Shown piece by piece: positions 29,955 through 39,592 of a stretch of DNA of 54,954 nucleotides. Each line of letters opens with the position of its first letter. Position 1 is the first letter of the stretch. The translations under genes and the position numbers were made by a program. The stretch spans positions 1 to 54,954 of the forward strand of contig CAICTM010000645.1 of the NCBI GenBank assembly GCA_903772945.1. The letters are read 5' to 3'. This stretch comes from Seminavis robusta (lineage: Eukaryota > Bacillariophyta > Bacillariophyceae > Naviculales > Naviculaceae). The notes beneath the pieces were generated by a model, which ran no database searches, was not told the origin of the DNA, and saw only the letters and a program-made list of their open reading frames with translations.

Positions 29955-30612
29955 TTAGTTTCCCTTGTAGACAAAAGGCTTGGGGAGGAACTTATAGGGC
30001 TCCTGGGGCACACCTCCGTTGGCAGGGTTGGCAATTTCCACTTTGAGTTCGTCTTCCAACTTGAACTGTTCCTCCATGTACGATCGATACGCCTTGAAGT
30101 ATCCAGAGTAATCCATATCAGCTTTCCAGGTTTGATCGAATTTTTCTGTACCAATAGATTTGTGAGCGACAAAACGCATTTTCTGTTGGGCTTCCGCCCA
30201 TTGCTCTTCCGTGACATGCTCTTTCATTCCCTTGACAACTTTCGCCATCTTTTCGACCTGGCATTCGCGGGCATCGACATAGGGATGAAGACACTTCCTC
30301 AAATGATAGGCTGCCCAGGTATTTGGGTTAATCGTAGCAACCTCCTCGGGGTAGCTTGCCTACAAAATTAATCAATCCAGTGGAATCACAATGAGGACGG
30401 CAGCTGCAAACAACCATCAACCATCGATCATTCAACAAACCATGAATCGATTCAGCTACCTGCATCTGACATACCTGAGCTGTCTTGACGCAATCCGCCC
30501 ATGCGAGCATTTGCTTGGAGCACGGCGCATTCGGTTTGCTGGCCCTCTGCTGAAGCTTTTCGATCTTTTCGACTGAAGGGTACAAGGAGGCAAATGCCTC
30601 AAAAACTGGCAT
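29955..30612 (-). CDS. Twin CX9C protein, probably mitochondrial intermembrane space
   Basis: Two exons: 30612-30475 and 30359-29955, joined over a 115-nt intron with donor CAG|GTATGT and acceptor TTTTGTAG|GCA, phase 0. The product is 180 residues, starting MPVFEAFASLYPSVEKIEKL. Each exon supplies one half of a twin CX9C pair: C-SKQMLAWAD-C in exon 1 and C-LHPYVDARE-C in exon 2. Twin CX9C proteins fold as disulfide-linked helical hairpins, are oxidised by Mia40/Erv1 and include respiratory-complex subunits and assembly factors. The C-terminal half (FDQTWKADMDYSGYFKAYRS, PYKFLPKPFVYKG) was not recognised. The frame is open upstream of 30612, but a TTTTTGTAG just before suggests a 5' UTR intron. 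Confidence 0.7.
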
Positions 30613-30822
30613 ATTGGCAAAGGAATACAGAGAACAACCTCTACAAAAAGCTATTAAATTAAGCACTCTTGTGCCCACGAAGCTTATCCTGCCGATCCTC
30701 TCTTCAAGAGCTACTTTAGAAGACGCAGACGTGATGCCGATGATGTGTTGCCGTCGTGCTGCGGTTGCTGCTTTCGGATATGGCAGCGGAAAGCTCATTA
30801 GGGCTATGGCTGTTTGGATCAT

Positions 30823-32061
30823 TTTCAGTTAGGGTTAAGAACAATTGAAAGGGAGAGGATGCTTGGGCATCCGTGGGAGAGGCTCAATTTCGACCTTCTG
30901 ATGAGGGCTGCACTCGTACGAGTACTAGACTACCGATACTAGCTACAGTAGCTAGTACATCTATAGCTAGATCTGGCAATACCGTAGCTGGTGCAACGGA
31001 GCATTCGATCAGTTTAGCTGCCTAGGCAAACATTGGCACAGAGGAATGCTACAAACGAGGTCTTGCTGAGGCGATGTCCCCCACCCCCGGTACTAGTATT
31101 CTTTCCTAAAAGAGTTTATGGGAGCTAGCGAGCAGCATTTCCGGAGCGCTGTGCAGCTCCTTCATCAGAAGAAAACACTAGCTAATGGTAGCCAGAGGCG
31201 ATGGTAGCTTTTGCAGAGGTCGGCTTTTGGGAAAAAAGGACCAGTACGGAGCTCGAGTTCACAAATATCTTATCGTCATGCTGTCTCCGCTTCGTGACGA
31301 TGGGCTCATTTCCTGAAGAAGTGGAGAATCTTTCCCACTCCAACCCTGATCATTAGATTCATAGAGAATCTACCAAAACAGCAAAAGTAGTGAAGAATCT
31401 CAGAAGCACGCACTAGGTTTTGCTATCTGAGGTTTTGCTATTACAACCTACCTAGCTACTGCCACTTACAATGATACGATCTGAATCAAGAACGCAAATA
31501 CAAGTGGTATTTCGAAACACTGCTCAAATCTGCTGCCCCTCATCTCTCCTCACTTTGAAGCAAAGTTGAGGTGAGAATTCGAACCAAGTGGCATGCCATT
31601 GAAGGAACATATCCTTGCTTTCGTGCTTGAGTTACAATTAGAGTGTGGATAACTATACGGTACGGAACTGAGATCTGATAGTTCAGCAGAAGAAAGAAAC
31701 TAGGATATCATGAGCCAAACAGTGGACACAGCAAAAACGCCCGAGCACGGTGAACAAATTGGAACAATCTTATGAGCAAGTTTCGAGTAATCGTATCCAT
31801 GTTTGAGCAGCCAATCATCTTCTTCAAAGAGGTCGTACGTACTCCACACCACACACAGGCAAGTGCAAGAGATGTCAACTCATTTTTCTCCCATTCGTTG
31901 CTTTGAAACCATTCTGGCCCCTCGTTGGCTCGCACAAAAAGTAAGTGGAATCCGGCCTTCCGATAGAAGCCCTCGCAGTCAGATTAGATTTTTCTTGCTG
32001 ATTTCTTGCTGACCTACTTGAAGAAAACCCGACGCTGACCTACTTTGCTTTCGATTTTGCA
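30823..32061. other. Intergenic, no supported gene
   Basis: Short CTAG-rich runs around 30940-30990 and no credible reading frame. It separates the divergent twin-CX9C and APR genes, so both promoters probably lie within it. Confidence 0.4.
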
Positions 32062-32142
32062 ATGCGACCTTCTCTCCTTTCCAAATTTGCCACTGTCTCA
32101 AAACAGGGTTGTCCATTGATTCAACACCAAGCACAACAAACC

Positions 32143-33762
32143 ATGAAGTTCTCGTCTACTTTTGCCCTGTCCATGTTGGTAGGATCGGCTTCGGCCTTTT
32201 CTCCAGCTTCTCCTATCCAAAAGGCCATCAACCGTGCCAGTTTCTCTAGTGTGGCTGTGGAGATGGGAGAAAAGCCTGTCTTTGATCAAGAACAATTCAT
32301 TCAAGAATCCAAGGATATGCGTCTGAAGCACTTGGAGGAACAGGCCATGTATGCCTTGAAAATCTCGGCGGAGAACTACGGGCAAGTTGGATTTACAAAA
32401 AGAAATCTTTTTCTGGGGGTATCTCTGTGGACAACAATGAACTAACATTTTTCCCTCCTTTCTTGCGCGGCTTTATCTCTCCTGCTACCTTGAATTTAAT
32501 TCAATTCATGGGACCACAACAGAAATGCTGGTGAGTTTGTTTTCTCTAACGAATGATCCACGTGAATGCTTTATCAGCATATTAACCTCTGATACCCCAT
32601 CTTTCTCCATTTCCAGTCTTCCCTAATGCCATGATTGCTGGAGATTTGGTATGTTTACACCTCCTGGCAGATAGAGGTTTTTTGTTTGGTGTAGCTTTTC
32701 TTCTCACCTCCAGTTTGCTTACCTCCACTCTAGGTTATCACCGACTTGTTGGGCCGAATGGGCTACTTGAAGGATGGCAAGGTGAAGGTCATGGTTGTGG
32801 ATACCTTCCATTTGTTCCCTGAGACCATGGAATTTTTGAAGAAAATCGAAGATCACTATGGATTCAAGGCAGAGGTTTTCTGCGCCGAGGGAATCCCTGT
32901 AGGTGACAAGGACGCGTTCGATAAGCGATACGGAGCTGACTTGTGGAAGGAGGATATTGATGAATATGACCGTGTCTGCAAGGTCGAACCATTCCAACGT
33001 GGTCTGAAAACACTTGGAACTGACTGCATGATCAATGGACGTACCCGCTGGCAAGGATTTGAACGTGCCTGGATCGATCTTTTCGAGAATGCCCCCATTG
33101 GAGGAGGATTGGCCAAGTGCAACCCCATTGCCTACTGGACTTTGGAAGATACTTTTGATTACTTTGCCAAGCACAAGGTGCCTTACCACCCTCTTCACGA
33201 AAAGGGATACCCTAGTATTGGTGATGCCAAGGATACGATCCCCATCCCAGAAGACGGCAGTGTCAAATTTGTCAACTACGAATGGGAGGGAGACAAGACC
33301 CAGTGGCTCGACTATGCCACCGAACGTAAGGGACGCTTCGTTGGATTGGCTAACAAGGATGGATCCACCAAGACTGAATGTGGAATCCACGTTGAAGGTG
33401 CTGAACGCACATGGGATCGTGATTTGTGGGAAGCTGACAAGAGTAGCGTCAAGAAGGTTGACTCCTCAGATGCCGCCTTGGAGGTTGTCAAGAGTGGAAA
33501 ACCAGCCGTCATGGTTGTCTATGCTCCATGGTGCCAATTCTCTCAAAATATGGAAGAAGAATTCGAGTCCTTTGCTGGAGCCACTGATTTGGATGTCTTC
33601 TCCTACCGTGGAGACGAAGACCGTGAATTTGTTCAGGCCAACTTGAACACACAATCATTCCCCACAGTCAATGTCATCAAGCCCGACGGAACTGTTGTCA
33701 AGTACGAATCCGAGGAACGCACTGTTGATGCTTTCAAGAAATTCGTTGAGGAAACACTTTAA
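32143..33762 (+). CDS. APR: Plastid 5'-adenylylsulfate reductase, APR-B type, with C-terminal thioredoxin-like domain
   Basis: Assimilatory sulfate reduction: adenylylsulfate to sulfite in the plastid. Exons by eye: 32143-32381, 32523-32530 (8 nt), 32617-32648 and 32734-33762. The joined frame reads ...AENYG-NAV-FPNAMIAGDL-VITDLLGRMG. The start MKFSSTFALSMLVGSASAF carries a signal peptide and ASAF cleavage motif, the diatom plastid address; an upstream in-frame ATG at 32062 would bury it and is less likely. The reductase core has VMVVDTFHLFPETMEFL, KCNPIAYWT and TECGIHVEG (catalytic Cys). VCKVEPFQRGL carries a single Cys where Fe-S type APRs have a Cys pair, fitting the cluster-free APR-B class described from mosses and algae. 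The C-terminal domain has YAPWCQFSQNMEEEF, a CxxS instead of CxxC. Confidence 0.88.
32382..32733 (+). other. Three APR introns, including a GC-AG intron and an 8-nt microexon
   Basis: Intron 1 is 32382-32522 with a GC donor (GG|GCAAGT) and acceptor CACAACAG. The exon 32523-32530 is AAATGCTG. Intron 2 is 32531-32616 (GTGAGT...TTTCCAG), intron 3 is 32649-32733 (GTATGT...CACTCTAG). Using the nearby GT (32387) instead of the GC donor would bring a stop after five codons, so the GC donor is required to keep the protein open. Confidence 0.7.
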
Positions 33763-34311
33763 CTTCTTTTACAAGGATGCCTCGGTAATTGGAAAGTCTA
33801 AAGAATAGCACACAATGCCATCATAAACAAACACCAATCAACACCTCATAAGCAGTTGCTTTTGCGTCCACAAAAACAAATGTCAATGAATGCATGCATC
33901 CTCAATATTCATATGTTTCTTCGGCTTCGCTCGCTTTGAGGTACTACTGGCAGGAAAAGATGGCGCTTCCCGTCGGCACCGTAGTTGCTCCGCTATGTTG
34001 TGCCTTAGCCAAAGTGTTGTTCTTTCTAGGTTACTAGAATATCATACCGTTAGGCATGTTGCAAAAGGGTGAATTCGTGGTCGCTGGTGCCCATCGACTA
34101 GCTAGTCCAAATGAAGAAACAGATAATGTAGTTAGCGGTGTGTTGCGCGCATTCATCAAAACCAATTCCTGCCCTATAGTGTTATTCGGCAACCAGTACT
34201 TGGAGGTTCAAAAATCTACTTGAATGATGTTTTTATTGACGGGAACTCCAACATAGCGGTAGCTCCTCCGACAGTACAGCAAAGAATTATACCGGGTGCG
34301 TCATGATCTGA
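33763..34311. other. Intergenic, convergent 3' ends
   Basis: No gene seen between the APR gene and the minus-strand 133-residue ORF. Confidence 0.35.
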
Positions 34312-34713
34312 TTAGACCATGATTTCCTCGATCTTCACGGCTCTCATCAAATCGTTCACTTCCTTCAAAGTGTAGGAGCCACTGGCAGTTTTGGCCGAAT
34401 CTTTGTCGCAAAAGGCTGAATAATGCTCCGGTGTAAATTCCGCTTTCCATTGTTCGAGAGTCGTTGGGAGCTCTTTGTCCTCTTTGTAATGGATCATGAA
34501 CCTTCGAAACCTCATGAGTTCGTCAAACTCAATGTCTGTGATGATATCCTTTCTGACGAGTTCACCGAGCTTTTGTGAGTTCATTCGCAGGAGGACTCCA
34601 GGTGTTGAGATTCCTGCCTCCATTATCGCCGTGACTTTCTCTTCGTCGACTTCAGCCACCGTTAAGATGTACTGGAATACCTTCATCCGATTTTCCTTCA
34701 CACCCGAAACCAT
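34312..34713 (-). CDS. Small hypothetical protein, helical
   Basis: 133 residues from a good ATG (MVSGVKENRMKVFQYILTVA). The middle, EEKVTAIMEAGISTPGVLLR followed by LGELVRKDIITDIEFDELMR, resembles the helix-hairpin SAM-like module that opens many diatom retroelement Gag proteins and some host proteins, but this is a weak impression. The end KEVNDLMRAVKIEEIMV is also helical. No catalytic motif. An adjacent upstream minus-strand frame (34698-34919) could be a 5' exon but lacks support. Confidence 0.5.
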   Translation of the reverse strand: MVSGVKENRMKVFQYILTVAEVDEEKVTAIMEAGISTPGVLLRMNSQKLGELVRKDIITDIEFDELMRFRRFMIHYKEDKELPTTLEQWKAEFTPEHYSAFCDKDSAKTASGSYTLKEVNDLMRAVKIEEIMV

Positions 34714-36149
34714 CTTGATGCCTTTCGAAGTAAGGATGCTAACAGGGGTAGGTATCCAAATTGCATTGGAAGTGGATCAAGCTTGTTGTTTGGTTCGCCT
34801 TGGTCTTGAGTCTTGTTCCGAGCTGAGTCACAATAAGTCTTGGGGAATTTTTTCATCGCCAACTTTGCTTTGCCCGAAAGTCCCTGCTTCCCGTGACGAA
34901 AGGGTGGCCTACGATACATGTAGTTGAATATGAGTGGAAGCTACCAATCTATGAATACACATACAGCCGTGCATCTCCACTTCAACACAGTACAGTAAGG
35001 TACAGGCACCGGGCCCTGGTTTTTGCCGTAGCCCAAAAAGCCAAAAACCAAAAGAATGGCGCACACTATCGCACCAGCACAGATAAAATTGGGTTTCCTG
35101 AGGTTCTGTCCCTTGAAGCGGTTGAGCTGTTGTCCGTTTTGCAAAGACCCGATTTATCGTGAAGGCTGGTGCTTGCTTTATAGCGGTATCGGTAGCAATT
35201 GAGGGCATGCATTGCATCATTCGCCTGATTGAAAAGAGTGACAGTCCATCAGATCAAAGACAAGGTGAGGTGCGAAGGGTGAGATATTTCTTCAAGCTTT
35301 GTTTCTGTAAACTCGTTGTCCATTGCTGGTGTCTCTGTATATTGGACGATGGAGGTTGCAGTCTGGCTGGCCTAGATGGCGCGTGTGCGTCTGAGACTAC
35401 CGTATCGTACGGTACGATACAAACTTTTCTGTTGGACGCGTTGGTGACTTTGGAAAGCGAGTGCCTCGTCTCGTCGCTGAAAGAGACGGCATTGGATGAC
35501 ATGGCGAGTCCACCAAGGATCGGATCATGTACATCGACGTCACAATCAGAGACATCACCGTGACAACCTCGTTCTGATGGCTTGCATGGTCCAAGGACAT
35601 CCTCGGCATAACTCATGATGCATCGCTTCACAAAGACGTTGTAGCAACCAAAATATGTTGCCTGGGCATTGAGCGGACAAAAGCTGCGAACGTCGGAGGA
35701 TTCAGCAAACCAAAACCCCGAAGCAAAACAACCACGCGGAAAGAATCGTATTCAGGTAGACGCGGTAAAACATGATCACCTTCTTGCATTTTCAAAGTAA
35801 ACATAACTCTACCTCTATAAGATCCTCATCTTCCTTCATTTACGTCTGGCCTGCTCGCAGGACCCAAAAGCTTCGGACCCAATTTTTTTTGGCAAGGCCA
35901 TCATCACCTCCAAAGCGAACAGACCATGATGCCTTCAGATACTAAGCTATAGTATGTTTTGAACTATTCAGTTGCTATGGTTGAGTTTGGCCTTTTCCAA
36001 TCAACGGGTTTCGAGCGAAAGATCAAGACGTCCTCAGCTAGATACCCTAAGCTCACAAAATCAACAAACAAAAACAGAGCAAAGCAACTGAAGAAACCGA
36101 AGAACAAAGAAACAACCTGACAAAGCAGACCCCAGAAGCCAGACAAATC
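34714..36149. other. Intergenic, no supported gene
   Basis: Overlapping frames at 35159-35631 on both strands (125-134 codons) have no recognisable motif and were not accepted. The final ~150 bases are the A-rich leader of the thioredoxin-DUF4395 gene. Confidence 0.4.
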
Positions 36150-37298
36150 ATGATGAAAGCAACGAGTATCAACACTAATGCCCAGTCCAACGACTGGCGC
36201 TTGACCCTCTTTGGGGATGACATTCGCCTCAACCCCTCAACCATCGACGGCCAGAAAGATAACGCTCCAGATGTGGAACAAGCCCCACCGGTTGCGACAT
36301 TCGTGCCGACCCTCGAAGCATTTGATCCCAAGCTTTATGACTACATTGCCATCTTTATCGGTGCCAACTACTGTCCACATTGCCGCGAGTTTGCTCCTAC
36401 TGTCGCCTCCAGCGTGCCAGCCCTCGAGCAGACAAAGCGCTGTAAGGTTGTCTTTGCGAGCAACGACCGTGATGAAGACAACTTTGAACAGAGCCGGAAG
36501 AAAAATGCGGGCATTGACGTGATGCCTTATGATGTCTCCAAGACTCAGGCGATGCGAGACCTCTTTGGCTTGAAGACTATTCCCGCCTTCATGATCATCA
36601 AGAATGACAACTTCCAGGCCGAATCCCCTACTGTTGTGACCAACGCCCGCCACAAGCTCGTCGCGGATCCTTTCGCAAAGAATTTCCCCTGGACGGAGGA
36701 CGATAAGAAGACGCAACAACAGGAAGCCATGTCGACAATGGAGAGGTTCTGGATTCAGGGAAAGTATGGTCACTGGTGGCAGTTGGGCCATCATGCCAAC
36801 CCTGAAAAGCCCGATGACATGTACATGGACGAACACGCTGTCCGCATTCGCGCTGGAATCCTCAACAGCATCACCTGGATTGCCTTGATGAACGTATTCT
36901 TTTGGAAGGATCAGATCTATGTGCACATCCTCTTCCCTTTGGTTGCCTGGGAATTTCTGTCTAGTATGACGTTTGGCATGACTCCGTTGGCACCAATTGG
37001 CACCATTGGAACTCTTCTCGCGATCCTTTTGACCCCAGCTCCTCACTGGAAACCAGCTCGTCCCAAGCGATTTGCCTGGGCGATTGGGTTGACCTTGGCA
37101 ACTCTTTGCTTCACCTTCTTTTCCCTCCGCGAAGAGTTGGGATCCAGCTACCGCTACCTCATTGCTGGGGTTGTGTTGACCTGTAATGTGGCAACCTGGT
37201 TGGAATCTTCAGCAGGTTTCTGTCTTGGGTGCTTCGTCTACAACAACTACTTGGTCCCCTGGTTGGAGTTGGAACAGTGCCAAGAGTGTCAGTTGTAG
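36150..37298 (+). CDS. Thioredoxin-like (CPHC) protein fused to a DUF4395 membrane domain
   Basis: 382 residues, no intron needed. Residues ~55-175 are a tryparedoxin/nucleoredoxin-like thioredoxin fold: IAIFIGANYCPHCREFAPTV with the redox pair Cys75/Cys78, KVVFASNDRDEDNFEQ, and the cis-Pro region LKTIPAFMII. Residues ~228-375 match DUF4395: DEHAVRIRAGILNSITWIAL, VAWEFLSSMTFGMTPLAPIG, PKRFAWAIGLTLATLC, and the closing LESSAGFCLGCFVYNNYLVP with its conserved CxGC pair; four membrane passes are visible. The extreme C-terminus adds another pair, CQEC. In bacteria DUF4395 proteins often lie beside thioredoxins; here the two are one chain, which suggests electron flow between the soluble CPHC and membrane CLGC sites. 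No clear signal peptide, so the compartment is unknown. Confidence 0.82.
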   Translation: MMKATSINTNAQSNDWRLTLFGDDIRLNPSTIDGQKDNAPDVEQAPPVATFVPTLEAFDPKLYDYIAIFIGANYCPHCREFAPTVASSVPALEQTKRCKVVFASNDRDEDNFEQSRKKNAGIDVMPYDVSKTQAMRDLFGLKTIPAFMIIKNDNFQAESPTVVTNARHKLVADPFAKNFPWTEDDKKTQQQEAMSTMERFWIQGKYGHWWQLGHHANPEKPDDMYMDEHAVRIRAGILNSITWIALMNVFFWKDQIYVHILFPLVAWEFLSSMTFGMTPLAPIGTIGTLLAILLTPAPHWKPARPKRFAWAIGLTLATLCFTFFSLREELGSSYRYLIAGVVLTCNVATWLESSAGFCLGCFVYNNYLVPWLELEQCQECQL

Positions 37299-37953
37299 TT
37301 GGCATTCACGGGATGGTTGCAACATGGTACGATGTATTGGATCCTTGCGCCCCACAAAAATTTAATGTATGTTATGAGTCATAGCTAGACGAAACAGAAA
37401 CAGAGAAAAAAGCAATGCACAGAAAAGAAAAGCAGCAATAAAAAACTAGTAAAGAATCATGCATGAAAAGGAAGCATTTTGATCGAGTGAGCGCACATCG
37501 TTGCGATGCTACTTGCTAACTCAAAGCCCCAGGCAAAATCAGCCAGTTGTCATTTCTACACACGGCTAATTGGGCTGTTGTTGTGTTCTTCCCAAAAGCG
37601 GTTCTCTCCTCTTGCGCTCCTCATGTTTTCGGTGGAGGCTCAATGCTCAACGGGCTCTCCAGTTAGTTCCAATTGTCAGTCCCATTTTCACCATAGGAGT
37701 CATGATGTATCATACCGGTATCTATGTTAGCATTAGAGCTTGCTTGGCGATATATCGTGACCCAGCTGCCGTTGCAGGTTGCAGACTCAATAGACGAACA
37801 CTTACCAAGAAGCCAAAGCGTGGCCTGTCGCTTCTCATTATTTTCCAACGGCCCATCCATCGTTCGGTACACCATGACAACACGGTCAGGGCGCATTCGT
37901 TTGCAACAGCTGCAGCATCCTTGTTGGAAGACTACCAGTAAAGTACCATTCCT
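37299..37953. other. Intergenic, no supported gene
   Basis: Contains TACCGGTA at 37713-37720. No convincing reading frame. Confidence 0.35.
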
Positions 37954-39283
37954 TTGTCCACTAACTCCACAATGTCTAAAACAATTGAAACAGGAGAGCT
38001 TTCAGTTGATGGTGAAAACACAAAGCAGAGGGTATTTGGTGAGAGTGTGAATATCCCATTGTCTCCCTCCGATAAACCGCAGCACGACGCACCACCACCG
38101 AGATACAATGAGAGCTCTCGATCATTAACAAATCATGCGGCTTTAGTCTGCATGACAATTATCATTATGCTTTCCATGAACGCCTCCCTCATGATATCCA
38201 AGATGGCATCATCGAGTGACAGGAAGAGCTCCAATGGAGCCATCGCTGGCCCCAAAGGTAACCTTCTCGGAATCTACTACGTAAACATTCCCAAGGTTAG
38301 TCCTTCTGATCCTCGAACTGCCGTCGCCTCACTCTCTTCTCAGTCCTCGGAAGCATTTCATGAAAAAGACCACCCGGAACTTGTTGACGAGGAGGCCTTT
38401 TTCCTCCGATACTACATCATGCCTCTGGAAGAGGTGCCAGAAGCTGAAGCCGAAGCTGAAGAAAGATCTAACCATACCAATGCCAGCAGCAACGACGTGA
38501 ACGCTTTGCAATTCAATCTTTCTGGTAATGCGTCCGAGGGACCAGAGGCGGCAGAAACTCCCATCAAGAGAACATCCAAATTGCGCCTAATGCGACCTCG
38601 AGCAAGACTACTGCAAACCGCCAGGGCTCTACAGAAGGAGCTTGAAATCGCCGCGCGAGAAGATTTTGTGAAACCTTTTTTTCGAAAGTGGACACAGCGC
38701 TTCGATGCCGTCACAAGTCGTTTCCAAAGCGATGCCAACAACAATGCCGCAGCTTTGAACTCCACAATGCCTCGCCTGCAACTGATGCCAATCAAGAAAG
38801 GAGGTGCACTGCCCAATGCAATTTTGGGTATCTTTCCATTTTTGCCTGCCAAACACAATGCAACTAATTATCCTGGTGCGACTGTCCTTCCCAAAGCCCT
38901 GACACGCCGCAGACATGTAGAACGGGCCAATCCAAACAAGGGCAAGACATCCGTTTGTCCCACCAATCTACTTTGTTATTTTACCATTCCTCCAACCTCC
39001 GTAAAAAAAGATGTCATCTGTGCAACCTACTGCCGTCGCTGCCTGGAGACTACTGCGAGCTTCAGAAGCCATTGAACTGTACATGGCAGATCCAACCAAT
39101 CATACCTCGCACGTGGCAACAACGTATGGGTGGCCCATTCGCAATTGGTGCACCTCCCACCTGACCGACTTTTCCTATATCTTTGCCAACAAAACGCTGT
39201 TCAAGAAGGAAGACATATCAGGTTGGGATTTGTCGTCGGCAACGACCATGCGGACCATGTTTGGGCCGAAGGAACCAGCATAG
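37954..39283 (+). pseudogene. Type II membrane protein with truncated DUF285 (BspA-like) repeat, frameshifted
   Basis: A 373-residue frame (37954-39075; a second ATG at 37972 is equally good) has one membrane segment, ALVCMTIIIMLSMNASLMI (~64-82), after a polar cytosolic head, then a long extracellular-type region with Asn-glycosylation motifs (NHT, NLS, NAS) and C-terminal cysteines. Overlapping in another frame, 39011-39283 encodes SEAIELYMADPTNHT ... YGWPIRNWCTSHLTDFSYIF ... DISGWDLSSATTMRTMFG, a clear DUF285 unit; such units normally repeat many times, but here a stop follows after one. The two parts are probably one surface protein broken by a frameshift near 39010-39075 and cut short, or the frames join through an unseen splice. 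Confidence 0.5.
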
Positions 39284-39592
39284 CAGGATTATTCTGGTAA
39301 AAACGGGGCAATTGTAGCTAATGTGGCAAAGCAATTGAAAAGTTCCACGACGTGCTATCCTTGACTGTTGTAATCCCCAGCGTTGCTGGCTGCTGTACAC
39401 ACTTTATCGAATTGACCTGTTTCCACTTCATGTAACGATTCATCATTCTTTTGGCCGACTCGTTGGCATTGATGGAAGTATGCGCTACGAGGCTATTGTT
39501 GCACGGTGGACGTTGTTTCTTTTTACTGCTGCCTTTTATTTTAAAAACATCTATCTATCTGTATGAATGAATTGCTCCTACTCGATTTGATC
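39284..39592. other. Intergenic, convergent 3' ends
   Basis: No gene seen between the DUF285 fragment and the cysteine-rich protein gene. Confidence 0.35.

Noticed and set aside
35159..35631. Overlapping frames on both strands, 125-134 codons
   Set aside because: No motif on either strand and no basis for choosing one.
36237..37046. 269-codon antisense frame in the thioredoxin-DUF4395 gene
   Set aside because: Shadow frame; the plus strand has the CPHC and DUF4395 motifs.
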